Shown here piece after piece: positions 23,168-32,002 of a DNA stretch of 32,068 nt. This stretch comes from Telmatospirillum sp. (GTDB lineage Bacteria; Pseudomonadota; Alphaproteobacteria; Rhodospirillales; Magnetospirillaceae). Under the pieces are notes generated by a model that searched no databases, was not told the origin of the DNA, and saw nothing but the letters and a program-made list of their open reading frames with translations. The translations under genes were made by a program, and so were the position numbers. The DNA lies in the NCBI GenBank assembly GCA_009712185.1, contig WASQ01000035.1, positions 1 to 32,068 on the forward strand. Reading direction: 5' to 3'. Positions within the stretch are counted from its first letter, which is position 1. The number at the start of each line of letters is the position of its first letter.

Positions 23168-24214
23168 ATGAGACTGCTTGCGTTGGAGCGGCAGGCGTTG
23201 TTCGTTGAGAACAGCCTGCCCTTTGGGAACTGTCATGCCTCGACCCTGGCGGAATTGCCGGACGGCGGTCTGATCGCCGCCTTTTTCGCCGGCGAGCGTG
23301 AGGGAACGGGCGACACCGCCATCTGGACGGCCCGTTACGCCGCCGGACGCTGGTCGCCCCCGCGCCGCCAGTTCGCGCGGGACGGCCACGCCCACTGGAA
23401 TCCGGTGCTTCACGCCGAGGGGAAGGACCTTTGGCTTTTCTACAAGGTCGGCGCCACCGTCCATGACTGGATCACCTGGACCGCGCGATCCGGGGATGCC
23501 GGCGAACACTGGACCGCGCCGGTCCCTCTGGTGCCAGGCGACAGGGCGCCCAGAGGCCCCGTCAAGAATAAGCTGATCGTGACGTCGGACGGATCCTGGG
23601 TCGCCCCCGGATCCGTCGAGACGGAGCGTTTCTGGGACGCCTTCGCCGATCTGTCGGGCGACAAGGGCGCCACCTGGACACGCCGCGACGTCCCCATCGT
23701 CCATCAGGACCCGGGAAGCCGTCCTTCCGGCGGGGAAACCTGGCAGGGGTTATCCGCCAACGCCCTGTGGGAAAGCGACCCCGCCAAAGTCTTTGCGTGG
23801 GATGGCGTCATCCAGCCGACCCTGTGGGAATCGGTCCCGGGGCGTCTCCACATGCTGTTGCGCAGCACCCGGGGCCGGATCTTCCGCAGTGAGTCCGGGG
23901 ACGGCGGACAATCCTGGTCGCCGGCCCGTGCGACGGACCTGCCCAACAACAACAGCGGCATCGATCTCGTCCGCCTGGACGACGGAACGCTGGTGCTGGC
24001 CTACAACCCGATCGAGGGGAACTGGGGATGCCGCAGCCCCCTGTCGCTCTCGCTGACGGCCGACAACGGCACCACATGGACGCAGCCCTGGCATCTGGAA
24101 ACCGGCGAGGGCGAGTTTTCCTATCCGGCCATCATCGCCCGGGGCCGCGACATTCACGTCACTTACACCGCCAACCGCAAGACGATCGTCCATCGCCGGA
24201 TCCGGGTGGAGTGA
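23168..24214 (+). CDS. Sialidase-fold (BNR/Asp-box) protein, cytoplasmic
   Basis: About 348 residues forming a predicted six-bladed propeller. Four Asp-box motifs are visible: SGDAGEHW, SGDKGATW, SGDGGQSW and TADNGTTW. GRPF-like and active-site regions are hinted at by GGLIAAFFAGEREG and WVAPGSVETERFWDAF, but the full arginine triad of true sialidases cannot be confirmed by eye. There is no signal peptide, so the protein should act on a sugar after import. The ATG at 23168 follows GGGAGGAG closely. It is third in the operon. Sialidase-fold proteins of this type in catabolic clusters are mostly uncharacterised and include lyases and other glycosidases as well as neuraminidases. Confidence 0.8.
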   Translation: MRLLALERQALFVENSLPFGNCHASTLAELPDGGLIAAFFAGEREGTGDTAIWTARYAAGRWSPPRRQFARDGHAHWNPVLHAEGKDLWLFYKVGATVHDWITWTARSGDAGEHWTAPVPLVPGDRAPRGPVKNKLIVTSDGSWVAPGSVETERFWDAFADLSGDKGATWTRRDVPIVHQDPGSRPSGGETWQGLSANALWESDPAKVFAWDGVIQPTLWESVPGRLHMLLRSTRGRIFRSESGDGGQSWSPARATDLPNNNSGIDLVRLDDGTLVLAYNPIEGNWGCRSPLSLSLTADNGTTWTQPWHLETGEGEFSYPAIIARGRDIHVTYTANRKTIVHRRIRVE

Positions 24215-24295
24215 CGCGTCCGCGAAAATTCGGGCAACAGCCGCATGGCATGCGGATCAAAGCCAAGACACAAAAATCAAGGGGTGGAGGAAAGA

Positions 24296-25633
24296 ATGAC
24301 AACCATTGACGCAACCAGGACCGACAGTCCGCAAGCGCTGACAGACAGGAAGACCATTATCCGGGTCGTCGCGTCGAGCTTTATCGGCAATACGATCGAA
24401 TTCTACGATTTTCTGGTTTATGGACTGGCCGCGGCCCTGGTCTTCGGCAAGCTGTTCTTCCCGAACAGCACGCCTCTGGCGGCCGTCCTGGCCTCCTTCG
24501 CGACCTTCGGCGTCGGCTTTGTCGCGCGTCCGCTGGGCGGCATCTTCTTCGGACATCTGGGCGACACCGTCGGACGCAAGACCACGCTGGTCATCACGCT
24601 GGTCGGCATGGGTACCGCCACCGCCCTGATCGGTCTGCTGCCGACCTATGAGCAGGTCGGGGTCCTGGCCCCGGTCCTGCTGGTGGTTCTGCGCTTTCTT
24701 CAGGGCTTCGCCGTCGGCGGAGAGTGGGGCGGCGCCATGCTGATGGTGGTCGAGAACGCCCCGGCCAACCGCCGCGGATTCCTGAGCTCCTGGCCTCAAA
24801 CCGGCGGATTTTCCGGCCAGTTGCTGGCGACCGGAGCGTTCGCTCTGGTGAATCTGCTGCCGGAACACGACATCATCACCTGGGGCTGGCGCCTGCCCTT
24901 CCTCGCCAGCGCCGTTCTGGTGGTGTTCGGGCTCTACCTGCGGGCGAAACTGGACGAGACGGCGGTGTTCAAGGACACCAAGGCCCATGCGACGCCGAAA
25001 GAGGAAAAGCGCGCCCCCTTCTTCGAGGTGCTGCGCCACTCCTGGGGCAGCCTGATTCTGATCATGCTGCTGCGTTTCGCCGAAAGCGTGCCCTTCTTTC
25101 TGGTGACGGTCTTCGCGGTGTCCTACGCCACCGGCCAGCTTGGCGTCGACAAGCAGACGCTGCTGAACGTCATCATGGTCACCTGTATCATCGCCTTTCC
25201 GATGCATGGGCTGTTCGGGGCGATCTCCGACAAGGTCGGACGCCGGCCGGTCTACATTTTCGGCGCGATCATGGCGGCGATCTCCGCGTTCCCGTTCTTC
25301 TATTTGCTGCAAACCGGTAATTTCCTGCTGATCACCCTCGGCTATGTGATGTTGATCAATGTCGCCCACAATTCGATCAACGCCGTGCAGCCGGCCTTCT
25401 TCACCGAACTGTTCGGCGCCAAGGTCCGCTACAGCGGCGCCTCGATCGGCCATCAGATGGGCGCCATCGTCGCCGGCGGCGCCACCCCCTTTGTCGCCAA
25501 GGCCCTGAGTGCCGCCGACAACAACGGCTGGACCCTGGTCGCGGCCTATGTTGTGTGCGGCGCCCTGGTGGCGGCCATCGCCGCCTATTTCGGCCCGGAA
25601 ACCTCGAAGCGCGTCCTGACCGACGAGCATTGA
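24296..25633 (+). CDS. MHS-family MFS transporter (metabolite:H+ symporter)
   Basis: About 445 residues and 12 predicted helices. The FIGNTIEFYDFLVYGLAAALVF start, the cytoplasmic loop GHLGDTVGRKTTLVITL, and the RFLQGFAVGGEWGGAMLMVVENAP block are hallmarks of the KgtP/ShiA/ProP group, which import organic acids, shikimate or osmolytes with protons. Here it is the operon's likely uptake system. The ATG at 24296 follows GGAGGAAAG, so the 17-residue upstream extension is rejected. It is fourth in the operon; an organic-acid-type carrier in a sugar operon suggests an acidic sugar or sugar acid as substrate, which is inference. Confidence 0.9.
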   Translation: MTTIDATRTDSPQALTDRKTIIRVVASSFIGNTIEFYDFLVYGLAAALVFGKLFFPNSTPLAAVLASFATFGVGFVARPLGGIFFGHLGDTVGRKTTLVITLVGMGTATALIGLLPTYEQVGVLAPVLLVVLRFLQGFAVGGEWGGAMLMVVENAPANRRGFLSSWPQTGGFSGQLLATGAFALVNLLPEHDIITWGWRLPFLASAVLVVFGLYLRAKLDETAVFKDTKAHATPKEEKRAPFFEVLRHSWGSLILIMLLRFAESVPFFLVTVFAVSYATGQLGVDKQTLLNVIMVTCIIAFPMHGLFGAISDKVGRRPVYIFGAIMAAISAFPFFYLLQTGNFLLITLGYVMLINVAHNSINAVQPAFFTELFGAKVRYSGASIGHQMGAIVAGGATPFVAKALSAADNNGWTLVAAYVVCGALVAAIAAYFGPETSKRVLTDEH

Positions 25634-25640
25634 CCGGCGC

Positions 25641-25674
25641 GTCCCTCCCCCGGAACGCATCCCGGGGGAGGGAC
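25641..25674. terminator. Strong hairpin between transporter and kinase genes
   Basis: A perfect 13-bp stem, left arm GTCCCTCCCCCGG, 8-base loop, right arm CCGGGGGAGGGAC. It begins seven bases after the transporter stop. No U-run follows, so it may be a partial terminator or an mRNA 3'-end protector that lowers kinase expression relative to the upstream genes. Confidence 0.65.
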
Positions 25675-25806
25675 GACTGGACGGAGCAACCGGCGGTCAC
25701 GCCGGCGCGGTCCGGTTTTTGCCCCGGTCCCCGGTCGGGGGTACAATTGCCGGAATGGAACGGAACAACCGTTGACAACAGGAAACGCTGACGGAGGCAT
25801 CGTGCG

Positions 25807-27441
25807 ATGACGGACGTGGTGATCGGTGTGGATGTGGGAACCGGCAGCGCCCGGGCGGGCGTCTTTGACCGGACGGGTCGGATTCTGGGACGGGCCAGTC
25901 ACGACATCCGCATGTGGAAGCCCGAGACCGATTTTGTCGAGCAATCCTCGGATGACATCTGGCGGGCGGTGTGCCACTCGGTACGCGCCGCCGTCGCCGA
26001 AGCGGGGACGGGGGTCACCGTGCGTGGCATCGGGTTCGATGCCACCTGCTCGCTGGTCGCCATCGACGGCGCGGGACAGCCGGTGACCGTCAGCCCGACG
26101 GGCCGGGACGAGCAGAATGTGATTGTCTGGATGGACCATCGGGCCATCGCCCAGGCGGCGCGGATCAACGCCCGGGGCCATGAGATCCTGCGCTATGTCG
26201 GAAGCACGATCTCGCCCGAGATGGAAACGCCGAAGCTGCTCTGGCTGAAGGAAAACATGCCGGAAAGCTGGAACCGGGTCCGCCATTTCTTCGACCTGCC
26301 GGACTTCCTGACCTGGAAGGCGACCGGAGCGACCTCACGCTCGCTCTGCTCGACGGTGTGCAAATGGACCTATCTCGGCCATGAGGGCCGCTGGGACGAC
26401 GGCTATTTCCGCCAGATCGGCCTCGGAGAGCTGGCGGACGAAAAATTCCAGCGCATCGGCACCGAGGTGCTGCCCATGGCGGCGCCGGTCGGCGCCGGCC
26501 TGTCGTCCGAAGCCGCGGCGGATTTCGGACTGATGGCCGGCATTCCCGTCGGCACCTCGATCATCGACGCCCATGCCGGCGGCATCGGCGTGATCGGCGC
26601 CGCCGTGAAGGGCCAGTCTCCGAGGCCCGACAGCCTGCAGCACCGTCTGGCGCTGATCGGCGGCACGTCAAGCTGTCATATGGCGGTCGCGCCGGAGGCC
26701 CGGTTCGTGCCGGGCGTCTGGGGTCCCTATTTCTCGGCGATGGTTCCGGGCCTCTGGCTGAACGAGGGCGGACAGTCGGCGACCGGTGCCCTGATCGACT
26801 TCGTCCTCAAGGGTCATCCCCAGACCAAATCGCTGGAAGGCCCCGGCCACACGGTCTATGAAGCATTGAACGACCGTGTCCAGGCGCTGGCGGCCCCGCT
26901 GGCTTTTCCCGCGGCCCTGACACAGGGTCTGCATGTCCTGCCCTATTTTCACGGCAACCGGTCTCCCCGGGCCGATCCGACCCTCAAAGGCATGATATCG
27001 GGTCTGGCGCTGTCGGATACGGTGGACGACCTGGCGAAGCTCTACCTGGCGACCATTCAGGCGATCGCCTATGGCACGCGCCACATCATCCAGTCCCTCA
27101 ACGCCAAAGGCTATGCCATCGATACCATCATGGCCTGCGGCGGCGGCACCAAGAACCCGCTGTATCTCAGCCAGCATGCCGATGCCAGCGGCTGCCGTCT
27201 GGTGCTGGCCGAAGAACCGGAAGCCGTCCTTCTGGGATCGGCGATCCTGGGCGCCGTGGCGGGCGGCCTCTACCCGGCCGTCACCGACGCCATGGGGGCG
27301 ATGACGCGGGCCGGCACTGTCATCGAGCCGGGCGGCGGTCCCGTGCGAGAGTTCCACGACGCCAAATACCGGGTGTTCCAGCGGATGTACGAGGACCAGA
27401 TGGCCTATCGCGATCTGATGGCGGCGGTTCCGGGTCTCTGA
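25807..27441 (+). CDS. FGGY-family kinase, D-ribulokinase type
   Basis: 544 residues. The N-terminal phosphate loop is [15 protein letters not shown] (7-21), and [11 protein letters not shown] carries TCSLV (80-84), a motif associated with D-ribulokinases of the YDR109C/FGGY group. Later blocks include [13 protein letters not shown] (the catalytic Asp region), GGTSSCHM and [13 protein letters not shown]. It should phosphorylate a ketopentose, probably D-ribulose to D-ribulose 5-phosphate, feeding the pentose phosphate pathway. The ATG at 25807 follows GGAGG by nine bases. It is last in the operon after a hairpin-bearing 173-base gap and is followed by a strong hairpin. Confidence 0.9.
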   Translation: MTDVVIGVDVGTGSARAGVFDRTGRILGRASHDIRMWKPETDFVEQSSDDIWRAVCHSVRAAVAEAGTGVTVRGIGFDATCSLVAIDGAGQPVTVSPTGRDEQNVIVWMDHRAIAQAARINARGHEILRYVGSTISPEMETPKLLWLKENMPESWNRVRHFFDLPDFLTWKATGATSRSLCSTVCKWTYLGHEGRWDDGYFRQIGLGELADEKFQRIGTEVLPMAAPVGAGLSSEAAADFGLMAGIPVGTSIIDAHAGGIGVIGAAVKGQSPRPDSLQHRLALIGGTSSCHMAVAPEARFVPGVWGPYFSAMVPGLWLNEGGQSATGALIDFVLKGHPQTKSLEGPGHTVYEALNDRVQALAAPLAFPAALTQGLHVLPYFHGNRSPRADPTLKGMISGLALSDTVDDLAKLYLATIQAIAYGTRHIIQSLNAKGYAIDTIMACGGGTKNPLYLSQHADASGCRLVLAEEPEAVLLGSAILGAVAGGLYPAVTDAMGAMTRAGTVIEPGGGPVREFHDAKYRVFQRMYEDQMAYRDLMAAVPGL

Positions 27442-27455
27442 TACGCCCGGCACCT

Positions 27456-27492
27456 GCCCGGTTGCGACGATGCGGGGATGTCGCAACCGGGC
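27456..27492. terminator. Bidirectional hairpin between kinase and chemoreceptor genes
   Basis: A perfect 13-bp stem, GCCCGGTTGCGAC / GTCGCAACCGGGC, with an 11-base loop, placed between two converging genes. No U-run is present on either side. Position and strength make it the likely end of the sugar operon and of the chemoreceptor transcript. Confidence 0.65.
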
Positions 27493-27518
27493 AGCGCCCC
27501 CGTTCCAGATGTTCCCCG

Positions 27519-29957
27519 TCAATTCCCCCCGGCATTATGCCGTCTGTAGAACTGAGCGAAGACACGGTCCTGGGTCTGGATGTGATCCGCCAGCCATCCG
27601 GCCAAAGCGGTGAAGAAGTCCGCCGTCGCCTCTTCCCCGCCGCTGCCGAGGGCCGCGCGCAGACTCTCGAAACGTGACAGAAAATCGGCGTGAACCCGGT
27701 GGTGCGCGGCGGCATCGGGGAAACCGGCGCGTGTCATGGCCTGTTCCTCCTCGGTGAAATGTGACCTGAGGGCCTGCCCCAGGTCCCCTGCCAGCACCAC
27801 GGCAACCTCCCGTCCATCGCCCGCCAGCATTTTTCGATAGAAGCGATTGAGCCGGTTGAACATCTCCCGATGATGCTGGTCGATCTGGGGAAGTCCCGTC
27901 TCCAGGGACGCCGACCATTCGAACAGGGCCTTGTCGGACTGATCGCCGCGAACCTGTTCCAGGAACCGCCCGACTTCACGGTGCAGATCGTCGGCCTGTT
28001 GCGACAGATCGATCGATGAACGCCGGATCTGCTGTGCCGCCACTCCGCTCTCCCGGGCGGCCTCCTCGACCGCGGTGATACTGGAGGAAACCTCATGGGT
28101 TCCGGCCGCGGCCTGCTCGATATTGCGGGCGATCTCTCCGGTGGCGGCGGTCTGCTGCTGAACGGCGGCGGCCACCGATCCGCTGATTTCGCCCATTTCG
28201 GAGATGATCGACGCGATTTCTCCGATCGCCGCCACCGCCTCCGCCGTCTGCTGTTGCACTTCGCCGATCTGGGTGGCGATCTCTCCCGTGGCCCGCGCGG
28301 TCTGGGTGGCGAGGCCCTTCACCTCATGGGCCACGACGGCGAACCCCTTGCCGGCGTCACCGGCACGGGCCGCCTCGATGGTGGCGTTCAGAGCAAGAAG
28401 ATTGGTCTGACTGGCGATGTCGCTGATCAGTCCGACCACGGTTCCGATTTTCGATACACTGCCATTCAGAGTCTGCACCAGGGTCGTCGTGCGTTCCGCC
28501 CCCTGGTTCGCCTGCTCGGCCACGGCGCGGGACCGTGCCATCTGCCGGGCGATCTCGGTGATGGACGCCGCCAGTTCCTCCGTCGCCGCCGCGACGGTCT
28601 GCACGTTCGACGACGCCTGCTGGGAGGATGCGGCGACGGCCGTGGCCTCCGCGCTGGTCTGATCGGCCGTCGAAGCCATCTCGGTGGCGGCCTTCTGAAG
28701 ATCCGCCGCCGCCGCCGTCACATTCTCCACGACGCGGCCGACACTTCCTTCGAAGACGTCCGCCATCTTCCTCAGGGCGGCGCGTCTTTCGCTGTCGGCC
28801 TGACGCTTCTGCGCCTCCTGCTCGCGGGTCATCCGTTCGACCCGCAGGGCGTTTTCCTTGAAAACCTGAACCGCGCGGGCCATATCGCCGATCTCGTCGG
28901 CGGCGTCGAGACCTGGCACCGCGATCCCGTGATCGCCGGAGGCCAGGGCTGTCATGGTACCCGTCATGCCGCGCACCGGGTGGAGAATACTTCCGGCGAT
29001 CCTCCAGGCGAAGGCTACTCCGATCAGGATGGCGCCGATACTGAGTGCGATTGCAACGGACACCGCCCCCTCGACGGCGCCAAGGGTATCGGCCTCAATC
29101 CGGACCAGATCGGACATGGCGGATGACTTGATCGCATCCGACTTCGTCGTCGCCGCCACCCCGAGATCCGCCAAGGTCCGATTGATCTGCGTATCGAGCA
29201 ACTCTCCGACATGGTCATAGGCTTCGAACGAGGACTGATAATCGGTGCTGATGGCGATGATTTTCGCCGCGAGACCGATATATTTCGCCTCGTGCGTCAG
29301 GGTCGACAGCCCGTTCGCCGTCTGGCGCAGCGTCTCGATCCGCCCCTTGAAGTCCCTGGCCGCCACGGTGTCCTGGTGACCGGAGAATTTCGCGACATCA
29401 AGGCGCGCCTGCATCAGAGACTGCCCGATCAGGCCCGCCTGAGCGGCCACCGCGTAATCGCCCGCTTTCATGGCGCCTTCGATCAGGTCGACCACACGCG
29501 CCTGCATCTCTCCCCCCGACGAGGCCAGCGTCCCGAACAGGATCCTGCCGCTTTGCTGCTTCAGTTCGACGGTTTTCTCGAATCCCTGGGCATAGCTCTC
29601 GAAGGCGTCGGAAATCTCACGCATCGCCTGCAGGCGCTCGGGATTGTGGATCGTGACGGTGCCACCCCGGATTTTGGCGCGCGTCGCCTCAATGGCTTTA
29701 CGCGTCGGATCGATCCGTTGTTCATCACCCGTGTAGGCATAGTCGCGGACCAGCCGGCGGACGTCAGCGATATCGGTACTGACCTCCAAAGCCAGGGTGG
29801 CCACCCCGGCAATGTTTCCATAAGACCTGAAATTGTCCGCTTCGTGCCTTAGACTGGTAACAGTGACAGTCGCGACCACAGCCAGCAAAAACAGAGTGAG
29901 GAGAAATCCAGAATAGACGCGGGCTCCGATCCTCATTTTCGGCATCAACGTCATCAT
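27519..29957 (-). CDS. Methyl-accepting chemotaxis protein with C-terminal hemerythrin domain
   Basis: About 812 residues. Two transmembrane helices (about 12-35 and 298-320) flank a large helical periplasmic sensor domain. Next come a HAMP region, a long coiled-coil MCP signalling domain with the hairpin tip [22 protein letters not shown], and a bacteriohemerythrin from about residue 684. Its diiron ligands are in place: His of QHHREMF, His and Glu of HFTEEEQAM, both His of HHRVHADF, and His and Asp of HIQTQDRVF. The hemerythrin should bind oxygen and could give aerotaxis, as in DcrH-like receptors. Two adjacent ATGs (29957, 29954) share an AGGGGG site; either may be the start. Expressed from an AT-rich upstream region. 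Confidence 0.93.
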   Translation of the reverse strand: MMTLMPKMRIGARVYSGFLLTLFLLAVVATVTVTSLRHEADNFRSYGNIAGVATLALEVSTDIADVRRLVRDYAYTGDEQRIDPTRKAIEATRAKIRGGTVTIHNPERLQAMREISDAFESYAQGFEKTVELKQQSGRILFGTLASSGGEMQARVVDLIEGAMKAGDYAVAAQAGLIGQSLMQARLDVAKFSGHQDTVAARDFKGRIETLRQTANGLSTLTHEAKYIGLAAKIIAISTDYQSSFEAYDHVGELLDTQINRTLADLGVAATTKSDAIKSSAMSDLVRIEADTLGAVEGAVSVAIALSIGAILIGVAFAWRIAGSILHPVRGMTGTMTALASGDHGIAVPGLDAADEIGDMARAVQVFKENALRVERMTREQEAQKRQADSERRAALRKMADVFEGSVGRVVENVTAAAADLQKAATEMASTADQTSAEATAVAASSQQASSNVQTVAAATEELAASITEIARQMARSRAVAEQANQGAERTTTLVQTLNGSVSKIGTVVGLISDIASQTNLLALNATIEAARAGDAGKGFAVVAHEVKGLATQTARATGEIATQIGEVQQQTAEAVAAIGEIASIISEMGEISGSVAAAVQQQTAATGEIARNIEQAAAGTHEVSSSITAVEEAARESGVAAQQIRRSSIDLSQQADDLHREVGRFLEQVRGDQSDKALFEWSASLETGLPQIDQHHREMFNRLNRFYRKMLAGDGREVAVVLAGDLGQALRSHFTEEEQAMTRAGFPDAAAHHRVHADFLSRFESLRAALGSGGEEATADFFTALAGWLADHIQTQDRVFAQFYRRHNAGGN

Positions 29958-30223
29958 ATCCCCCTATGTTAACGTTTTTGCATTCAAGAGATATTTTTAC
30001 AGAGGATAAACATGTTTATTTTCCCATATAGGAACTATAGCGAATATCCATCTAATGAAAATTACATAAGACATGATTTTACCTTAGGTTATATGCCTCC
30101 TGCCAAAAGGTCATACTCCGATACGCAAGACGGGAACGTCCGACGGCGGAGAGGGGGTGGGAGGATGAAGGAACGGCGCCAATTCCCGGACCCGAACCGG
30201 CGATGAACGGCCGCGTGAGACCA

Positions 30224-30252
30224 ATCTGCGATGGGCGTGACCTATCGCAGAT
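30224..30252. repeat. Inverted repeat in the non-coding region
   Basis: ATCTGCGAT (30224-30232) and ATCGCAGAT (30244-30252) form a perfect 9-bp stem with an 11-base loop. It could be a small RNA structure or a protein-binding dyad. Confidence 0.5.
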
Positions 30253-30386
30253 CCGCCGGTGGTGAAAATCGGACAGATGAGACCCTCAATCAGGAGCAGG
30301 GCCGGGGTCCGACGGTCGCCTCATCGAACCCATGAGACGTGCGGACTCCGGGCGCGATCAGCGCATTGGAAAGTGATTGAGACGGG

Positions 30387-30455
30387 TGTGGTTTATGGCT
30401 CTGAAGTTCCTGAAATCGCCTGTGGCGAAATCATAGGAACTTCAGAAACACCACA
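30387..30455. repeat. Large imperfect hairpin, 69 bases
   Basis: TCTGAAGTTCCT (30400-30411) pairs perfectly with AGGAACTTCAGA (30435-30446). An outer pair TGTGGT / ACCACA (30387-30392, 30450-30455) and an inner TCGCC-TGT-GGCGA (30416-30428) extend it to a three-segment stem. It abuts the stop of the small Cys4 gene, so it may be its terminator, or it may be a mobile or structured-RNA element. Confidence 0.6.
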
Positions 30456-30638
30456 TTAGAGGGGAGCCTGGGGTGGAGAGGCGTTAGCGACCAGATCACG
30501 GGAGAACACGCGTCCGCAACGGATGCACCGTTCGACGTCCTCGACCATCGGCTTTCCGTCCTTGGTCCGACGTGTTTCCCGCTGGATGACCAGATTGCAG
30601 TCACCAATGCACTCGATGTCTTCGTCTTCGTCTAACAT
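30456..30638 (-). CDS. Small Cys4 zinc-ribbon-like protein, unknown function
   Basis: 60 residues from the ATG at 30638: an acidic start (MLDEDEDIE), then CIGDC and, after a basic loop (RETRRTKDGKP), CIRCGRVF. The C-x3-C and C-x2-C pairs suggest a single zinc-ribbon domain. No family is recognised. A longer 116-residue frame overlaps the dinB 3' end and is rejected. The ribosome site is not strong (CCGGGGC next to the ATG). It follows dinB by 94 bases on the same strand and ends at the large hairpin, so it may be cotranscribed with dinB or have its own promoter in an A/T-rich patch near 30695-30710. Confidence 0.6.
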   Translation of the reverse strand: MLDEDEDIECIGDCNLVIQRETRRTKDGKPMVEDVERCIRCGRVFSRDLVANASPPQAPL

Positions 30639-30732
30639 GCCCCGGAGATGGGAATTCGGATCAGCCAGGACAACAGGGGACACCTGGAAATTTAAAAAAA
30701 ATGCATACCATGATGCGACACCCCGACCCGCG

Positions 30733-31932
30733 TCATGGATGTGGGCCGGCAGTGAACAGATCGGGGGGGTCCGCCTGCTCTGCCGGAACCAGATGATCGG
30801 CGCCAATTCCGATCAGGCGATAGGCGCGGCCGTCCGCCATGCGCCGTAACAAAGGCAGCGCATGCTCGAACAGAACGGAGGCGCGCTGGGTTGGATCGGG
30901 AAGCCGGGTCTGGCGGCTGACACTTTGGAAATCCGCGGTTTTCAGCTTCAGAACGACGGTGCCTCCAGCCAGACCGGCGCGGCGCAGCCGGCCCTCCAGA
31001 GACCCGGCAAGCATCCGCAACGCCTCCGTCAACGGACCAAAGCCTGCGAGATCCTGCGAGAAGGTCGTTTCGGTGGATACGCTTTTGCAGGGACGATCCG
31101 CGACCACCTGCCGGGGATCGTCGCCCTGCACGAGGCGCGACAGGGTCCGCCCGAACTTTCCCAGACGGGCAACCAGCGCCGCCTCCGGCAGGGCCTGCAA
31201 CTGGTCGACACGGGTGATCCCCTCCGCCGCCAGCCGGCGCGCGGTGGCGGCGCCGATCCCATGAATCGCGGTGGCCGGCAGGGTTGCCAGCAGTGACACC
31301 GCTTCGGCCCGCCCGATCACCGAAAATCCTCGCGGCTTGTCGCGGTCCGACGCCAGCTTGGCGAGCGACTTGTTGTAGCTGAGCCCCACCGACACGGTCA
31401 CGCCGATATCGCGTTCGATGGCACGGGCAAGACGGACGAGCAGCACGGCGGCCGGCCGGTCGATCAGCCGGATGCCGGGCGACAGGTCGAGATATGCCTC
31501 GTCCAGCGAGACCGGCTCAATCAGCGGCGTCGCCTTGGCGAACAAAGCCCGGATGGACTGGCTGACCCGTTTGTACTTCGCCATCTCGGGCGGAATCACC
31601 ACCGCATCAGGGCACAGCGCCATGGCCTTGAACATCGGCATCGCCGACCGCGGGCCATAACGGCGGGCGATGTAGCAGGCCGTCGTCACCACGCCCCGTC
31701 CGCCGGGATGTCCGACAATGACCGGCTTGTCGCGCAAAAGCGGATTATCGCGCTTTTCCACGCTGGCATAGAACGCATCGCAATCGACATGCGCGAAGGT
31801 CAGATCGAACAGTTCGGGATGCGACAAGACTCGCCCTGACCCGCACCGGGGACAACGGCTCCCGGCACCGTCCGGGGACAGCCAATCGCTTGTGGTGGCG
31901 CATGCGCCGCAATCGCGGCAAAGGGACGGCAT
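30733..31932 (-). CDS. dinB: DNA polymerase IV (Y-family) with N-terminal zinc finger
   Basis: A translesion polymerase of about 399 residues. The palm motif AHVDCDAFYASVEKR and the catalytic SLDEAYLDLS are intact, and the thumb helix-hairpin-helix is visible in ATAIHGIGAATARRLAAEGI. The N-terminus adds a Cys4 finger, CRDCGAC ... CPRCG, found in many alphaproteobacterial DinB proteins but absent in E. coli. No obvious C-terminal beta-clamp motif of the QLxLF type is seen; PPDLFTAG may be a degenerate one. The ATG at 31932 is chosen over a TTG six bases upstream. A LexA box lies about 34 bases upstream, so it is expected to be SOS-induced. Confidence 0.95.
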   Translation of the reverse strand: MPSLCRDCGACATTSDWLSPDGAGSRCPRCGSGRVLSHPELFDLTFAHVDCDAFYASVEKRDNPLLRDKPVIVGHPGGRGVVTTACYIARRYGPRSAMPMFKAMALCPDAVVIPPEMAKYKRVSQSIRALFAKATPLIEPVSLDEAYLDLSPGIRLIDRPAAVLLVRLARAIERDIGVTVSVGLSYNKSLAKLASDRDKPRGFSVIGRAEAVSLLATLPATAIHGIGAATARRLAAEGITRVDQLQALPEAALVARLGKFGRTLSRLVQGDDPRQVVADRPCKSVSTETTFSQDLAGFGPLTEALRMLAGSLEGRLRRAGLAGGTVVLKLKTADFQSVSRQTRLPDPTQRASVLFEHALPLLRRMADGRAYRLIGIGADHLVPAEQADPPDLFTAGPHP

Positions 31933-31965
31933 CGACAATCAGCCCGGCCGGCAGGGAGATCATCG

Positions 31966-31980
31966 GAACATAACAGGAAC
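31966..31980 (-). promoter_or_regulatory. LexA (SOS) box upstream of dinB
   Basis: GAAC-N7-GAAC on the plus strand, which reads GTTC-N7-GTTC toward dinB. This is the established alphaproteobacterial LexA direct-repeat site. It is about 34 bases upstream of the dinB start, a fitting place for repression. Confidence 0.8.
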
Positions 31981-31983
31981 CAC

Positions 31984-32002
31984 CCCCTGGATCAACCAGG
32001 GG
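31984..32002. terminator. Short hairpin upstream of dinB
   Basis: CCCCTGG-ATCAA-CCAGGGG, a perfect 7-bp stem with a 5-base loop. It may end a transcript entering from the right edge. No U-run is seen. Confidence 0.35.

Larger units (their letters stand above)
29958..30455. other. Roughly 500-base non-coding region with an AT-rich start and two inverted repeats
   Basis: The first part (about 29960-30120) is markedly AT-rich compared with all neighbours and probably holds the chemoreceptor promoter. The rest contains two large inverted repeats (30224-30252 and 30387-30455) and no frame that looks coding. A short plus-strand frame (30012-30206) has a plausible AGAGGA site, but its sequence changes from AT-rich to Arg-rich shadow-like midway. 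Confidence 0.6.

Noticed and set aside
30012-30206. 64-residue plus-strand frame with AGAGGA upstream of its ATG
   Set aside because: The frame is AT-rich for about 30 codons and then changes to an Arg-rich shadow-like tail, matches nothing known and lies in a promoter-like region.
30216-30384. Four TGAGAC-like words in the non-coding region, considered as a repeat array
   Set aside because: Spacing is irregular (about 62, 55 and 45 bases) and the flanks do not match, so it is neither a CRISPR array nor an iteron set.
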